12,637 bases of DNA. It comes from JBFFXF01 sp041569895. GTDB lineage: Bacteria; Planctomycetota; UBA8108; JACQVS01. How positions within the stretch are numbered: the first letter of the stretch is position 1; the number at the start of each line of letters is the position of its first letter. The stretch is taken from contig JBFFXF010000226.1 of NCBI GenBank assembly GCA_041569895.1, positions 1-12,637 on the forward strand. Reading direction: 5' to 3'. Below the pieces are notes generated by a model. The model had not been told where the DNA came from and ran no database searches. It saw only the letters and a program-made list of their open reading frames with translations. Below, piece after piece: positions 1 through 8,236 of this stretch. The position numbers and the translations under genes were made by a program.

Positions 1-332
1 ACGTGCTCGAGCGCGCCATGCTGCTCTGCTCCGGCGACACCATCGGGCTCGACGAGCTCCCGCCGCCGATCCACGGCGCCCGGCGCGACTCCGGCGCGCT
101 CCCGCAGCTGCAGCGCTTCGGGCTCGACGACGGATGGCTCGGGCGCCCGCTGCGCGACGTCCGCAGGGACGTCCTCGAGCAGGTCGAGCGCGCCTACATC
201 GACGCGGCGCTGCGCGAGAACGGCGGGCGTATCGACGCCACGGCGCGGCGCGCCGGCATGAACGTCCGCAACCTCTTCGACAAGATGAAGCGCTACGGCC
301 TCCGCAAGGAGGACTACCGCGCGCGCGGCTGA
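1..332 (+). CDS. Sigma-54-dependent transcriptional activator (NtrC/Fis family), C-terminal fragment
   Basis: The gene is cut by the left edge; its frame is open from base 3 and ends at TGA 330-332. The first visible residues (VLERAMLLCSGDTI) match the end of the AAA+ sigma-54-interaction domain, where the family usually reads LRNVxERAxxL. A linker of about 45 residues follows, then a Fis-type helix-turn-helix at roughly residues 62-102 of the fragment, with the typical pattern AALRENGGRIDATARRAGMN and NVRNLFDKMKRYGL. Proteins of this family bind DNA upstream of -24/-12 promoters and use ATP to open sigma-54 RNA polymerase. The receiver or sensor domain and the GAFTGA loop lie outside the window, so the signal is unknown. 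The stop is only 9 bp from the end of the convergent fumC. Three candidate sigma-54 promoters occur later in the window, which makes this a plausible but unproven regulator of them. Confidence 0.9.
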   Translation, partial: VLERAMLLCSGDTIGLDELPPPIHGARRDSGALPQLQRFGLDDGWLGRPLRDVRRDVLEQVERAYIDAALRENGGRIDATARRAGMNVRNLFDKMKRYGLRKEDYRARG

Positions 333-341
333 GTCGGCGCG

Positions 342-1724
<1,383 letters not shown>

Positions 1725-1739
1725 CACTGGCTCCTTTCC

Positions 1740-1762
1740 CCGGTGGCGGCGCCGCCGACCGG
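1740..1762. repeat. GC-rich inverted repeat between fumC and the operon
   Basis: CCGGT, then GGCGGC directly abutting GCCGCC, then one extra G, then ACCGG. This is a 12-bp perfect palindrome extended by 5 more pairs around a single-base bulge. It lies 13 bases before the fumC start on the minus strand, so it could fold in the fumC leader just upstream of the Shine-Dalgarno. It is also about 100 bp upstream of the -24 element at 1861, a usual distance for an enhancer site of a sigma-54 activator. The symmetry is visible; both roles are inference. Confidence 0.4.
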
Positions 1763-1859
1763 AAGTCTTTCATCCGAAACCGGTCGCGTCCGGAGATCGC
1801 TGCGGAGGGCCGCGGGGCCGCGGACGCGGCAGGACCGGTGCATCCCGCGGCGGTGCGAA

Positions 1860-1876
1860 TTGGCCCTTCCTTTGCA
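1860..1876 (+). promoter_or_regulatory. Candidate sigma-54 (-24/-12) promoter of the four-gene operon
   Basis: TTGGCCCTTCCTTTGCA matches the consensus YTGGCACGNNNNTTGCW except for C instead of A and T instead of G. The GG (1862-1863) and GC (1874-1875) are exactly 10 bp apart, and the purines and A/T favoured on either side are present. Transcription would begin near 1887, giving a leader of about 50 nt before ATG 1937. The leader contains an AGGA ribosome-binding site at 1927-1930. This match is by eye; no promoter search was run. Confidence 0.65.
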
Positions 1877-1936
1877 CGTGGACCGTCTTGTTTCGCGTGG
1901 GAGGCACCGGCCGGCCCACATTGTACAGGAACCGAC

Positions 1937-3043
1937 ATGAATTCGAGAACGGCACCGAACTTTCCCGAAGAGCTGATCGAGTCGCGCCCGTTCCGCGGGG
2001 GCGCGCGGCCAGCGTCGCTCGCTCCGGAGCTCGCTCCGGCGCGACGCGTCGCGTCCGACCACTCGCGTTCCGTCGCGGAGCGCCTCGAGGCGTTCGAGGA
2101 CATCATCGACACCGAGGTCGGCGACACGCAGCTCGTGCGCGCCAGAAACCTCGAGCGTCACACCGGCCTGCGGCAGCTCTACCTGAAGTTCGACGGGGGC
2201 AACCCCACGGGCACGCAGAAGGACCGCATCGCATTCGCACAGGCGATGGACGCGCTGCGCCGCGGCTTCGACGCCATCACCGTGGCGACCTGCGGCAACT
2301 ACGGCGCCGCGGTGTCCGTCGCCGCGTCGTGCGCCGGGTTGCGGGCGCTGATCTTCATCCCCGAGTCGTTCCGGACGCGTCGCGTCGACGAGATGGCCGA
2401 TCTCGGCGCCGACATCGTGCGTGTCGCCGGCTCGTACGAGGACGCCGTCGCGCACTCCCGCGAGCGCGCGGAGGCGGACGGCCTCTACGACGCGAATCCC
2501 GGCAGCGCCAACGTGCCGCTCCAGTTGATGGCCTACGGCCAGATCGCCTACGAGATCTACGACGAGCTCCGCGACGCCCCGGCGATCGTGGCGGCGCCGG
2601 TCTCGAACGGGACGACGCTCGCGGGCATCTATCGCGGCTTCCTCAGCCTGCACCGCCGCGGCAAGACGTCCCGGCTGCCGCGCATGGTGGCCGGCTCGTC
2701 GCACCGCAAGAACCCGATCGTCCGCGCCGCGGTCAAGGGACTCGGCGGCTGCGAGGACCTCGACCCGACCCTGATCCGGGAGACCGCGGTCAACGAGCCG
2801 CTGGTCAACTGGCACTCGATCGACGGCGACCACGCGCTCGACGCCATCCGCGCCACCGGCGGGTGGGCGTCGCACTGCAGCGACCGCAGGATGCGCGCCT
2901 TCGCGCGCATCATCCGCGAGCAGGAGGGGCTCAGCGTCCTGCCGGCCTCGACCGCCGGACTGATCGCCCTGCTCGAGCATCACCGCGTCGAGCCGCTGCC
3001 CGGCGACCGCTACGTCGCCTTCCTCACCGGGAGGAACGGATGA
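1937..3043 (+). CDS. PLP-dependent threonine-synthase-like enzyme (fold type II)
   Basis: This is a 368-residue protein of the tryptophan-synthase-beta/threonine-synthase superfamily. The PLP lysine is K95 in GGNPTGTQKDR, matching the NPTGSFKDR type. The cofactor-binding Asn loop is CGNYG (residues 119-123). A PAST-AGL segment near the C-terminus fits the cofactor-ring-binding end of the fold. The first 50 or so residues are poorly conserved. I chose ATG 1937 because AGGA lies 6 nt upstream and a candidate sigma-54 promoter lies 60 bp upstream; the open frame extends farther back into the promoter region. The stop overlaps the next start (ATGA at 3040-3043). Relatives catalyse beta- or gamma-replacement or elimination on amino acids (threonine synthase, cysteate synthase, diaminopropionate-type enzymes). 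The context suggests making or breaking a special amino acid rather than threonine itself, but the substrate cannot be read. Confidence 0.88.
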   Translation: MNSRTAPNFPEELIESRPFRGGARPASLAPELAPARRVASDHSRSVAERLEAFEDIIDTEVGDTQLVRARNLERHTGLRQLYLKFDGGNPTGTQKDRIAFAQAMDALRRGFDAITVATCGNYGAAVSVAASCAGLRALIFIPESFRTRRVDEMADLGADIVRVAGSYEDAVAHSRERAEADGLYDANPGSANVPLQLMAYGQIAYEIYDELRDAPAIVAAPVSNGTTLAGIYRGFLSLHRRGKTSRLPRMVAGSSHRKNPIVRAAVKGLGGCEDLDPTLIRETAVNEPLVNWHSIDGDHALDAIRATGGWASHCSDRRMRAFARIIREQEGLSVLPASTAGLIALLEHHRVEPLPGDRYVAFLTGRNG

Positions 3044-4152
3044 CCGGCCTTTCCGAGGGGAACGCCCTCGTCTACTGCCAGGGCGCGCTGGGCACCACCA
3101 ACGGCAAGACGGCGCACGGCCTCGTGCGCAGGACGTCGAGGTACCGCGTCGTCGGCGTCGTCGACGCGCGCCACGCCGGCCGGATGGCCGACGAGGTCGT
3201 CGAGGGCGCCCGCACGGGCATCCCGATCTTCTCCGGCGTGGCGGACGCCGTGTCGTCGCTGCGCTCCGGCGATTCACGGCCGACGCACCTCGTCATCGGT
3301 CTCGCTCCCGACGGTGGCCGCCTTCCCGCCGAGGGACGCGCCGCCGTGATCGATGCGATCCGCGAGGGTCTGCACGTCGACTCGGGGCTGCACGACTTCC
3401 TGTCGGAGAACTCCGAGCTGGCGGCGCTCGCGGAGAGTCACGGGGTGCGCATCCGCGACATCCGGAAGCCGCCCCCGCGCAGCGAGCTGCACTTCTTCTC
3501 CGGCAAGATCGAGGAGGTCACCGCGCTGCGCGTCGCCGTGCTCGGCACCGATTCCGCCGTCGGCAAGCGGACCACCGCCTGGCTGCTCGTCGACGCCTTC
3601 AACGAGGCGGGCTATCGCGCCGCGCTCGTCGGCACCGGCCAGACCGCGTGGATGCAGGGCGCGCGGCACGGCGTCATCTTCGACTCGCTGGTCAACGACT
3701 TCGTCTCCGGCGAGATCGAGCACGCCGTCTGGAGCGCCTGGAAGGACCCGGACGGCGCGCCCGACGTCATCGTCATCGAGGGCCAGGGAAGCCTGATGAA
3801 CCCCGCGTACCCGAGCGGCCTCGAGATCCTCGCGGCCGGCCGACCCGACGCGGTCGTGCTCCAGCACGCCCCCGCGCGCGAGGAGTACGACGGCTTCCCG
3901 GGCTACCGGATCCAGCCGCTCGACAGCCAGATCGAGGCCATCGAGCTGCTCTCGGGAAAGCGCGTCGTCGCGGTCACGGTCAACCACGAGGGGCTCGACG
4001 CCGACGGCGTCCGGCGGGCCTGCAACGAGATCCGCGGGCACACCGGGGTGCCGGCGGTCGACGTGCTCCGCGACGGCGCGGCCTCGCTCGTGCCGATCCT
4101 GCTCGCCGAGCGCGAGCGGTCGCGGCCACGAGCGGGCGCGGTGCGGCGATGA
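3040..4152 (+). CDS. DUF1611-family P-loop protein, DgcN-like (D-glutamate N-acetyltransferase-related)
   Basis: This is a 370-residue protein. The N-terminal half (about 1-160) is Rossmann-like: an early GALGTTNGKTAHGL segment, VVGVVDARHAG, and a conserved GLHVDSGLHDFLSE stretch. The C-terminal half is a P-loop domain with Walker A GTDSAVGKRT at 169-178 and a Walker-B-like strand DVIVIEGQGSL from residue 242. This is the layout of DUF1611. A characterised member, DgcN, N-acetylates D-glutamate and works with the enolase-superfamily racemase DgcA. A homologous racemase is encoded two genes downstream here, which supports a similar role. The start is coupled to the previous stop, with GGGAGG (3029-3034) placed 5 nt before ATG 3040. 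The stop overlaps the next start at 4149. Family membership is strong; the exact substrate is inferred from neighbours. Confidence 0.85.
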   Translation: MTGLSEGNALVYCQGALGTTNGKTAHGLVRRTSRYRVVGVVDARHAGRMADEVVEGARTGIPIFSGVADAVSSLRSGDSRPTHLVIGLAPDGGRLPAEGRAAVIDAIREGLHVDSGLHDFLSENSELAALAESHGVRIRDIRKPPPRSELHFFSGKIEEVTALRVAVLGTDSAVGKRTTAWLLVDAFNEAGYRAALVGTGQTAWMQGARHGVIFDSLVNDFVSGEIEHAVWSAWKDPDGAPDVIVIEGQGSLMNPAYPSGLEILAAGRPDAVVLQHAPAREEYDGFPGYRIQPLDSQIEAIELLSGKRVVAVTVNHEGLDADGVRRACNEIRGHTGVPAVDVLRDGAASLVPILLAERERSRPRAGAVRR

Positions 4153-5717
4153 GCGCGACGCTGCCGGGGGAGCCCACCACTGGCGCCAGGCGCGGCGTGA
4201 TGTCAGGCAAGACCATGGCGCGGCGGTTCGAGGCCGACGATCCGCTCGACGTGCTGCGGGTCATCGACCGGCTCGAGGTCGGCGAACCGCGCCTGGCGCG
4301 CGATCGCGTCTCGGTGGCCTACACCGTCCACCGCGACGGCCGGGCGGACTCCTTCGATTTCAGCTACCGATTCCAGGAGCCCGTCCTCGACCCGGCCGAC
4401 CCCGGCGCGGCGAACCTCGCCGCCGTCATGGGCGCGCAGGTGGCGCTCAATTACGGGCTCTTCTGCGACGAGATCGTCTTCCACGGCGCGCTCGACGCTC
4501 TCGATCGCGAGCTGCTCGCCGCGATGGCCGAGAACACCGCGCGCGAGATCTACGTCAAGAAGTTCCTCGAGCCGAACCCGTTCCTGATCGGCCCCGCGCG
4601 CGAGCTGCCCGTGCTCCTCCGCGAGACGTACTCGCAGGCGCGGCTGGTCTTCACGAACGACGCCGGCGACCGCATCGACGATGGCGAGTGGCGCTCCGAC
4701 TCCGGCCGGGTCGCGGTGCTCTCGAGCGGCGGCAAGGAGAGCCTGCTGAGCCATGCGCTGCTCTGCGAGGCGGGTGTGCCCGAGGTGCACCCGATTTTCA
4801 TCAACGAGTCGGGCAAGCACTGGTTCACGGCGCTCAACGCATACCGCCACTTCGCGGCGACCTGCCCGCTCACGGCGCGCGTCTGGACGAACTCCGACCG
4901 TCTCTTCTCGTGGATGCTCCGCCGTCTGCCGTTCATCCGGCCGGACTTCGACCGCGTGCGCGCCGACGAGTACCCGATCCGTCTGTGGACGGTGGCCGTC
5001 TTCGTCTTCGGCGCCGTGCCGCTGCTGCGCAGTCGCGGCATCGGACGGCTGGTGATCGGCGACGAGTTCGACACCACCGTGTCGGCCTCGCACCAGGGCA
5101 TCGACCACCACGACGGGCTCTACGACCAGAGCCGGCTCTTCGATCACGAGCTGACGCGGTACTTCGCCCGCAAGGGGTGGGGCGTCGAACAGTTCTCCAT
5201 CCTCCGCCCGCTCTCCGAGCTCCTCGTCGAGCGCATCCTCCTCGAGCGCTATCCGGACGCGCAGCGGCACCAGGTCTCCTGTCACGCCGCGCACATCGAG
5301 GACGGGCGGGTGCGACCGTGCGGCCGCTGCGAGAAGTGCTCGCGCGTCGTCGGCATGCTGCTGGCGCTCGGCGGCGATCCCGCCGCCTGCGGTTACACGG
5401 GGGCGCAGGTCGAGCGCTGCCTCGCCGCGCTGGGCGCCAGATCGCTGACGCAGGAGAGCGCCGCCCAGGAGCACCTCGCCTGGCTGCTGCGGGCGCGCGG
5501 GCTGCTGCCGGGCGGGCGCATCGGCGCGATCGAGCCGCGCGAGCGTCCCGAGATCGTGCGGCTTCGCTTCGACCCGGAGCGATCGCCGGCGAGCGACATC
5601 CCGGCCGACCTGCGCGCGCCGCTCCTGCGCATCTACCTCGAGCACGCCGCCGGCGCGCTGCGGCGCGAGAACGACTCCTGGATCGAGATCGATCCCGCGT
5701 CCGCCGTGGGCGCGTGA
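4149..5717 (+). CDS. MurL-like PP-loop ATP-dependent epimerase-related protein
   Basis: This is a 522-residue protein if it starts at ATG 4149, which overlaps the previous stop (ATGA). ATGs at 4200 and 4215 are alternatives because the first 20 residues look unstructured. The central PP-loop motif SGGKES (193-198) follows a hydrophobic strand and resembles the GGGKDS of MurL. Farther on are GDEFD (304-308), YDQSRLFDHELTRYF and ILRPLSELLVERIL, and a cysteine set C378-H379, H382, C391, C394, C397 (CGRCEKC). From memory MurL has the same order, with a CGxCPKC near its end. MurL spends ATP to AMP and PPi to epimerise the terminal L-Glu of UDP-MurNAc-L-Ala-L-Glu. No Mur ligase lies nearby, and the operon partners point to a different glutamyl-type substrate. 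About 80 residues beyond the Cys cluster have no assigned function. The MurL relation is a recalled motif match, not an alignment. Confidence 0.72.
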   Translation: MSATLPGEPTTGARRGVMSGKTMARRFEADDPLDVLRVIDRLEVGEPRLARDRVSVAYTVHRDGRADSFDFSYRFQEPVLDPADPGAANLAAVMGAQVALNYGLFCDEIVFHGALDALDRELLAAMAENTAREIYVKKFLEPNPFLIGPARELPVLLRETYSQARLVFTNDAGDRIDDGEWRSDSGRVAVLSSGGKESLLSHALLCEAGVPEVHPIFINESGKHWFTALNAYRHFAATCPLTARVWTNSDRLFSWMLRRLPFIRPDFDRVRADEYPIRLWTVAVFVFGAVPLLRSRGIGRLVIGDEFDTTVSASHQGIDHHDGLYDQSRLFDHELTRYFARKGWGVEQFSILRPLSELLVERILLERYPDAQRHQVSCHAAHIEDGRVRPCGRCEKCSRVVGMLLALGGDPAACGYTGAQVERCLAALGARSLTQESAAQEHLAWLLRARGLLPGGRIGAIEPRERPEIVRLRFDPERSPASDIPADLRAPLLRIYLEHAAGALRRENDSWIEIDPASAVGA

Positions 5718-5730
5718 GCGCGAGGCAGCC

Positions 5731-6798
5731 GTGAAGATCACCCGGATCGACGCCTGGACGGTGACCATGCGGCTCGCCGAGCCGTACGCCATCGCGACTG
5801 GCGAGTACGACCGGGCGGTGAACGTCTTCGTCGAGGTCGTCACCGACGGCGCGCTCGCCGGCTTCGGGTGCGCGGCGCCCGAGGCGAGCCTCACCGGCGA
5901 GACGCCCGACTCTGTCGAGCAGGCGCTGCGCGCCGTGGCGCCGTCGCTCGTCGGGGCGGACCCGCTGCGCGCCGCGTCGCTGATGGAGCCGCTCGAGCGC
6001 GACCTCTCCCATCTCCCGTCGGCCCGCGCCGCGATCGACATCGCGCTCCTCGACATCCTCGGCAAGGCGGCATCGCTGCCGGCGTGGAAGCTCCTCGGCG
6101 GCTATCGTGATCGCATCGAGACCAGCGTCACCGTCGGCATCCTGCCCGAGGAGGACACCGTCGAGCGCGCCCGCGACTGGGTGCGACGCGGCTTCCGCTG
6201 CCTGAAGATCAAGGGAGGACGCGACGTCGACGCCGACATCGCGCGCGTTCTGCGCGTTCGCGAGGCGGTCGGGAGCCACGTCGAGCTGCGCTTCGACGCC
6301 AACCAGGGCTACGACGCCGACGACGCGCTGCGATTCATCGACGCGACGCGCGCCGCGGGGCTCGAGCTCATCGAGCAGCCGACGCCGCGCGGCTCCCCCG
6401 AGTCGCTGCGGCGCGTCACCACCGGCGCGACGGTCCCCGTGATGGCCGACGAGAGCCTGCTGACGCTCCGCGACGCGTTCCGCCTCGCGAGCGACGACAT
6501 CGTCGACATGGTCAACATCAAGCTCATGAAGGTGGGAGGCGTGGCGCAGGCGCTGCAGGTCAACGCCGTCGCGCGGGCCGCCGGGCTCGAGGCGATGGTC
6601 GGCTGCATGGACGAGTCGGCCCTCGGCATCGCCGCCGGGCTCCACTTCGCCCTCTCACGGCCGAATGTCGTTTACGCCGATCTCGACGGTCACCTCGGGC
6701 TCATCGACGACCCCGCCGCCGGCGCCGTCGAGATCGAGAACGGCTTCCTCGTCCCACTCGACCGGCCCGGGCTGGGCGTCGACGGGCCGCTCCGGTAG
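5731..6798 (+). CDS. Enolase-superfamily dipeptide epimerase / N-acetyl-glutamate racemase-like enzyme
   Basis: This is a 355-residue protein of the muconate-lactonising-enzyme subgroup. All catalytic residues are visible: K159-I-K161 (KxK, general base), metal ligands D189, E215 and D240 (in FDAN, IEQP and MADES), and the opposing lysine K264 (NIKLMK). The DLD at 317-319 matches the DxD that binds the substrate ammonium group in L-Ala-D/L-Glu epimerases. Such enzymes abstract the alpha proton of a glutamyl residue and re-protonate it on the other face. The related DgcA racemises N-acetyl-D-Glu made by a DUF1611 enzyme, which fits the gene at 3040. The start is GTG 5731, 13 nt after the previous stop, with GAGG (5722-5725) 5 nt upstream. 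The last 144 bp overlap the convergent deiminase-family gene. The catalytic class is firm; dipeptide versus N-acyl-glutamate preference is open. Confidence 0.9.
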   Translation: MKITRIDAWTVTMRLAEPYAIATGEYDRAVNVFVEVVTDGALAGFGCAAPEASLTGETPDSVEQALRAVAPSLVGADPLRAASLMEPLERDLSHLPSARAAIDIALLDILGKAASLPAWKLLGGYRDRIETSVTVGILPEEDTVERARDWVRRGFRCLKIKGGRDVDADIARVLRVREAVGSHVELRFDANQGYDADDALRFIDATRAAGLELIEQPTPRGSPESLRRVTTGATVPVMADESLLTLRDAFRLASDDIVDMVNIKLMKVGGVAQALQVNAVARAAGLEAMVGCMDESALGIAAGLHFALSRPNVVYADLDGHLGLIDDPAAGAVEIENGFLVPLDRPGLGVDGPLR

Positions 6799-8007
6799 CG
6801 CGCGCGGAGCGCGCAGCAGCGCGGGGGCGGCCGGCCCGCCGGGCCGCCCGAGCGCGCTCAGGTTGAGCGTCACGCAGCGCAGCGCGCCGCCGTGAAGGGA
6901 GAGCTCCTCCGAGTCGATGCCGACCAGGCGCCAGCCGGGCATCAGCAGCGTGAAGAGCTGCAGCGCCGCGAACTGCTGCTCGGCGTCGACGTCGGGATAG
7001 ACCGGCACGAGCATCGTTCCGTTGAGGAAGACGACGTTGGTGTAGGTGCGCCAGACGCCGTCCGGGCGCGCCGGCATCGGGATGCGCTCGACGCGCAGCG
7101 GTCCGCTTCCCGAGGAAAGGCCCTGCAAGCGCCGGGCGTTGCGATCGAGCAGCGCGGCGTTGGCAGGGTCATCCTCGGGGCGGTACGCGCCCAGCACCAG
7201 CGTGGATGGCGAGGTGAAGGTCGCGAACATGTCGACGTGGCCGGTCTCCTCGCCAGCGAGCGGCTCGAGGAAGACGACCTCCTCGCAGCCGCAGTGGCGC
7301 TGGAGCAGTCGCCGCACGTGCCGCTCGTCGGCGGCGTCGCGGTTGCGCTCGAGGACCCGCGTGGTGGTCACGCAGAGGCCCTCGCCGTTGGTCAGCAGGT
7401 TGCCGCCGTCGAGCTCGAGCGGCACCGGCTGGACGGGCAGTCCGAACGCCTCGCCGAGCCCGCAGGGCACCTCGTCGTCGAGACGCCGGTCGCCCTCGCC
7501 GTAGAACATGTCGACGAGCCCCGGTCCCGCGCCGGCGCGCTCGACCAGGAAGGGGCCGAAGTCGCGCACCCACATGGTGTCGTGCGGCACGTCGAGAAAG
7601 CGCAGGCCGTCGAGCGGCAGACCGTGTCGATCGAGCAGGTTGCGGACGCCCTCGCGGTCGCGGAGACCATCGACGATGACCACGAGGGCCACACGGCCGC
7701 GGGCGGCGCGGACGATGTCGACGAAGACCCCCGGCCAGGATCGCGGCAGCTCCGTGCCGTCGATGACCAGCGCGTCCTGGTGACGGAACTCCGCGGCCAG
7801 TCGGGCGCGGCGCGCACCGGTGACGCCGGGGGACGGCGTCGGAGGGGCGGTGCCGTCCTCCCGGGTCCCGGTTCTCTCGCCATCGCCGACCCCCGGACGG
7901 CGGCCCGCCGCGGGGTCAGGCGGCTGGTCACCTCGCAGCGCGCCCGGGCACGTGAGCCAGAGCGGCAGGAGCAGAGCGAGTCGGACGTGTCGGCGCGCGT
8001 CAGGCAT
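6655..8007 (-). CDS. Secreted agmatine deiminase / peptidylarginine deiminase family protein
   Basis: This is a 450-residue protein. An N-terminal signal peptide is visible: basic MPDARRHVR, hydrophobic core LALLLPLWL, then a CPGA region; the C at 20 does not make a good lipobox. A Pro/Gly/Arg-rich linker runs to about residue 60. The deiminase fold follows: MWVRDFGP (D149), DGGN (200-203), GHVD (H257, D259), and the nucleophile C378 in HGGALRC. Relatives hydrolyse the guanidinium of agmatine or peptidyl-arginine to release ammonia. Export suggests an extracytoplasmic substrate, unlike usual AguA. AguA proteins normally end shortly after the Cys. Here the frame runs about 70 residues further, the last 47 antisense to the end of the epimerase gene. 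ATG 8007 is chosen for the signal peptide. It lacks a Shine-Dalgarno and sits 13 nt after a near-perfect -12 element, so a leaderless transcript is possible. Confidence 0.85.
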   Translation of the reverse strand: MPDARRHVRLALLLPLWLTCPGALRGDQPPDPAAGRRPGVGDGERTGTREDGTAPPTPSPGVTGARRARLAAEFRHQDALVIDGTELPRSWPGVFVDIVRAARGRVALVVIVDGLRDREGVRNLLDRHGLPLDGLRFLDVPHDTMWVRDFGPFLVERAGAGPGLVDMFYGEGDRRLDDEVPCGLGEAFGLPVQPVPLELDGGNLLTNGEGLCVTTTRVLERNRDAADERHVRRLLQRHCGCEEVVFLEPLAGEETGHVDMFATFTSPSTLVLGAYRPEDDPANAALLDRNARRLQGLSSGSGPLRVERIPMPARPDGVWRTYTNVVFLNGTMLVPVYPDVDAEQQFAALQLFTLLMPGWRLVGIDSEELSLHGGALRCVTLNLSALGRPGGPAAPALLRAPRALPERPVDAQPGPVEWDEEAVLDLDGAGGGVVDEPEVTVEIGVNDIRP

Positions 8008-8019
8008 GGCCAGTGGCGG

Positions 8020-8036
8020 AGCAACGGCCGTGCCAC
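8020..8036 (-). promoter_or_regulatory. Candidate sigma-54 (-24/-12) promoter of the deiminase-family gene
   Basis: The minus strand reads GTGGCACGGCCGTTGCT, which matches every fixed base of TGGCACG-N4-TTGCW; only the preceding pyrimidine position is off. GG (8034-8033) and GC (8022-8021) are 10 bp apart. Transcription would begin near 8009, only 2-3 nt before ATG 8007. That agrees with the lack of a ribosome-binding site but is unusual for sigma-54 genes. The sequence match is direct; activity is inferred. Confidence 0.6.
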
Positions 8037-8219
8037 GCCCGGGCACTGCCGGGAATCGGTCGGGCACCGCGCTCCCGGGCCTCGCGGCCGAGACGGGCGG
8101 CGGGCCGAGACGGATGACGGGAGGCAGATCGGATGTGAGGCTGCCGAAAACGCGCCACGTGCGCGGGAGTCGACCGCCACCATGCAGCGAGAATCGCCGC
8201 GCTCTACGCGGACGGCGTA

Positions 8220-8236
8220 TTGGCACTCCCTGTGCA
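8220..8236 (+). promoter_or_regulatory. Candidate sigma-54 (-24/-12) promoter of the charged secreted protein
   Basis: TTGGCACTCCCTGTGCA matches YTGGCACGNNNNTTGCW except at two positions (T for G after TGGCAC, and G for the first T of TTGC). GG (8222-8223) and GC (8234-8235) are 10 bp apart. Transcription would begin near 8247, giving a leader of about 80 nt before GTG 8329. Confidence 0.55.

Noticed and set aside
4203..6065. 620-codon open frame on the minus strand across the MurL-like and epimerase genes
   Set aside because: It is antisense to two genes with intact motifs, is Arg/Ala/Gly-rich without a domain, and is the expected shadow in GC-rich DNA.
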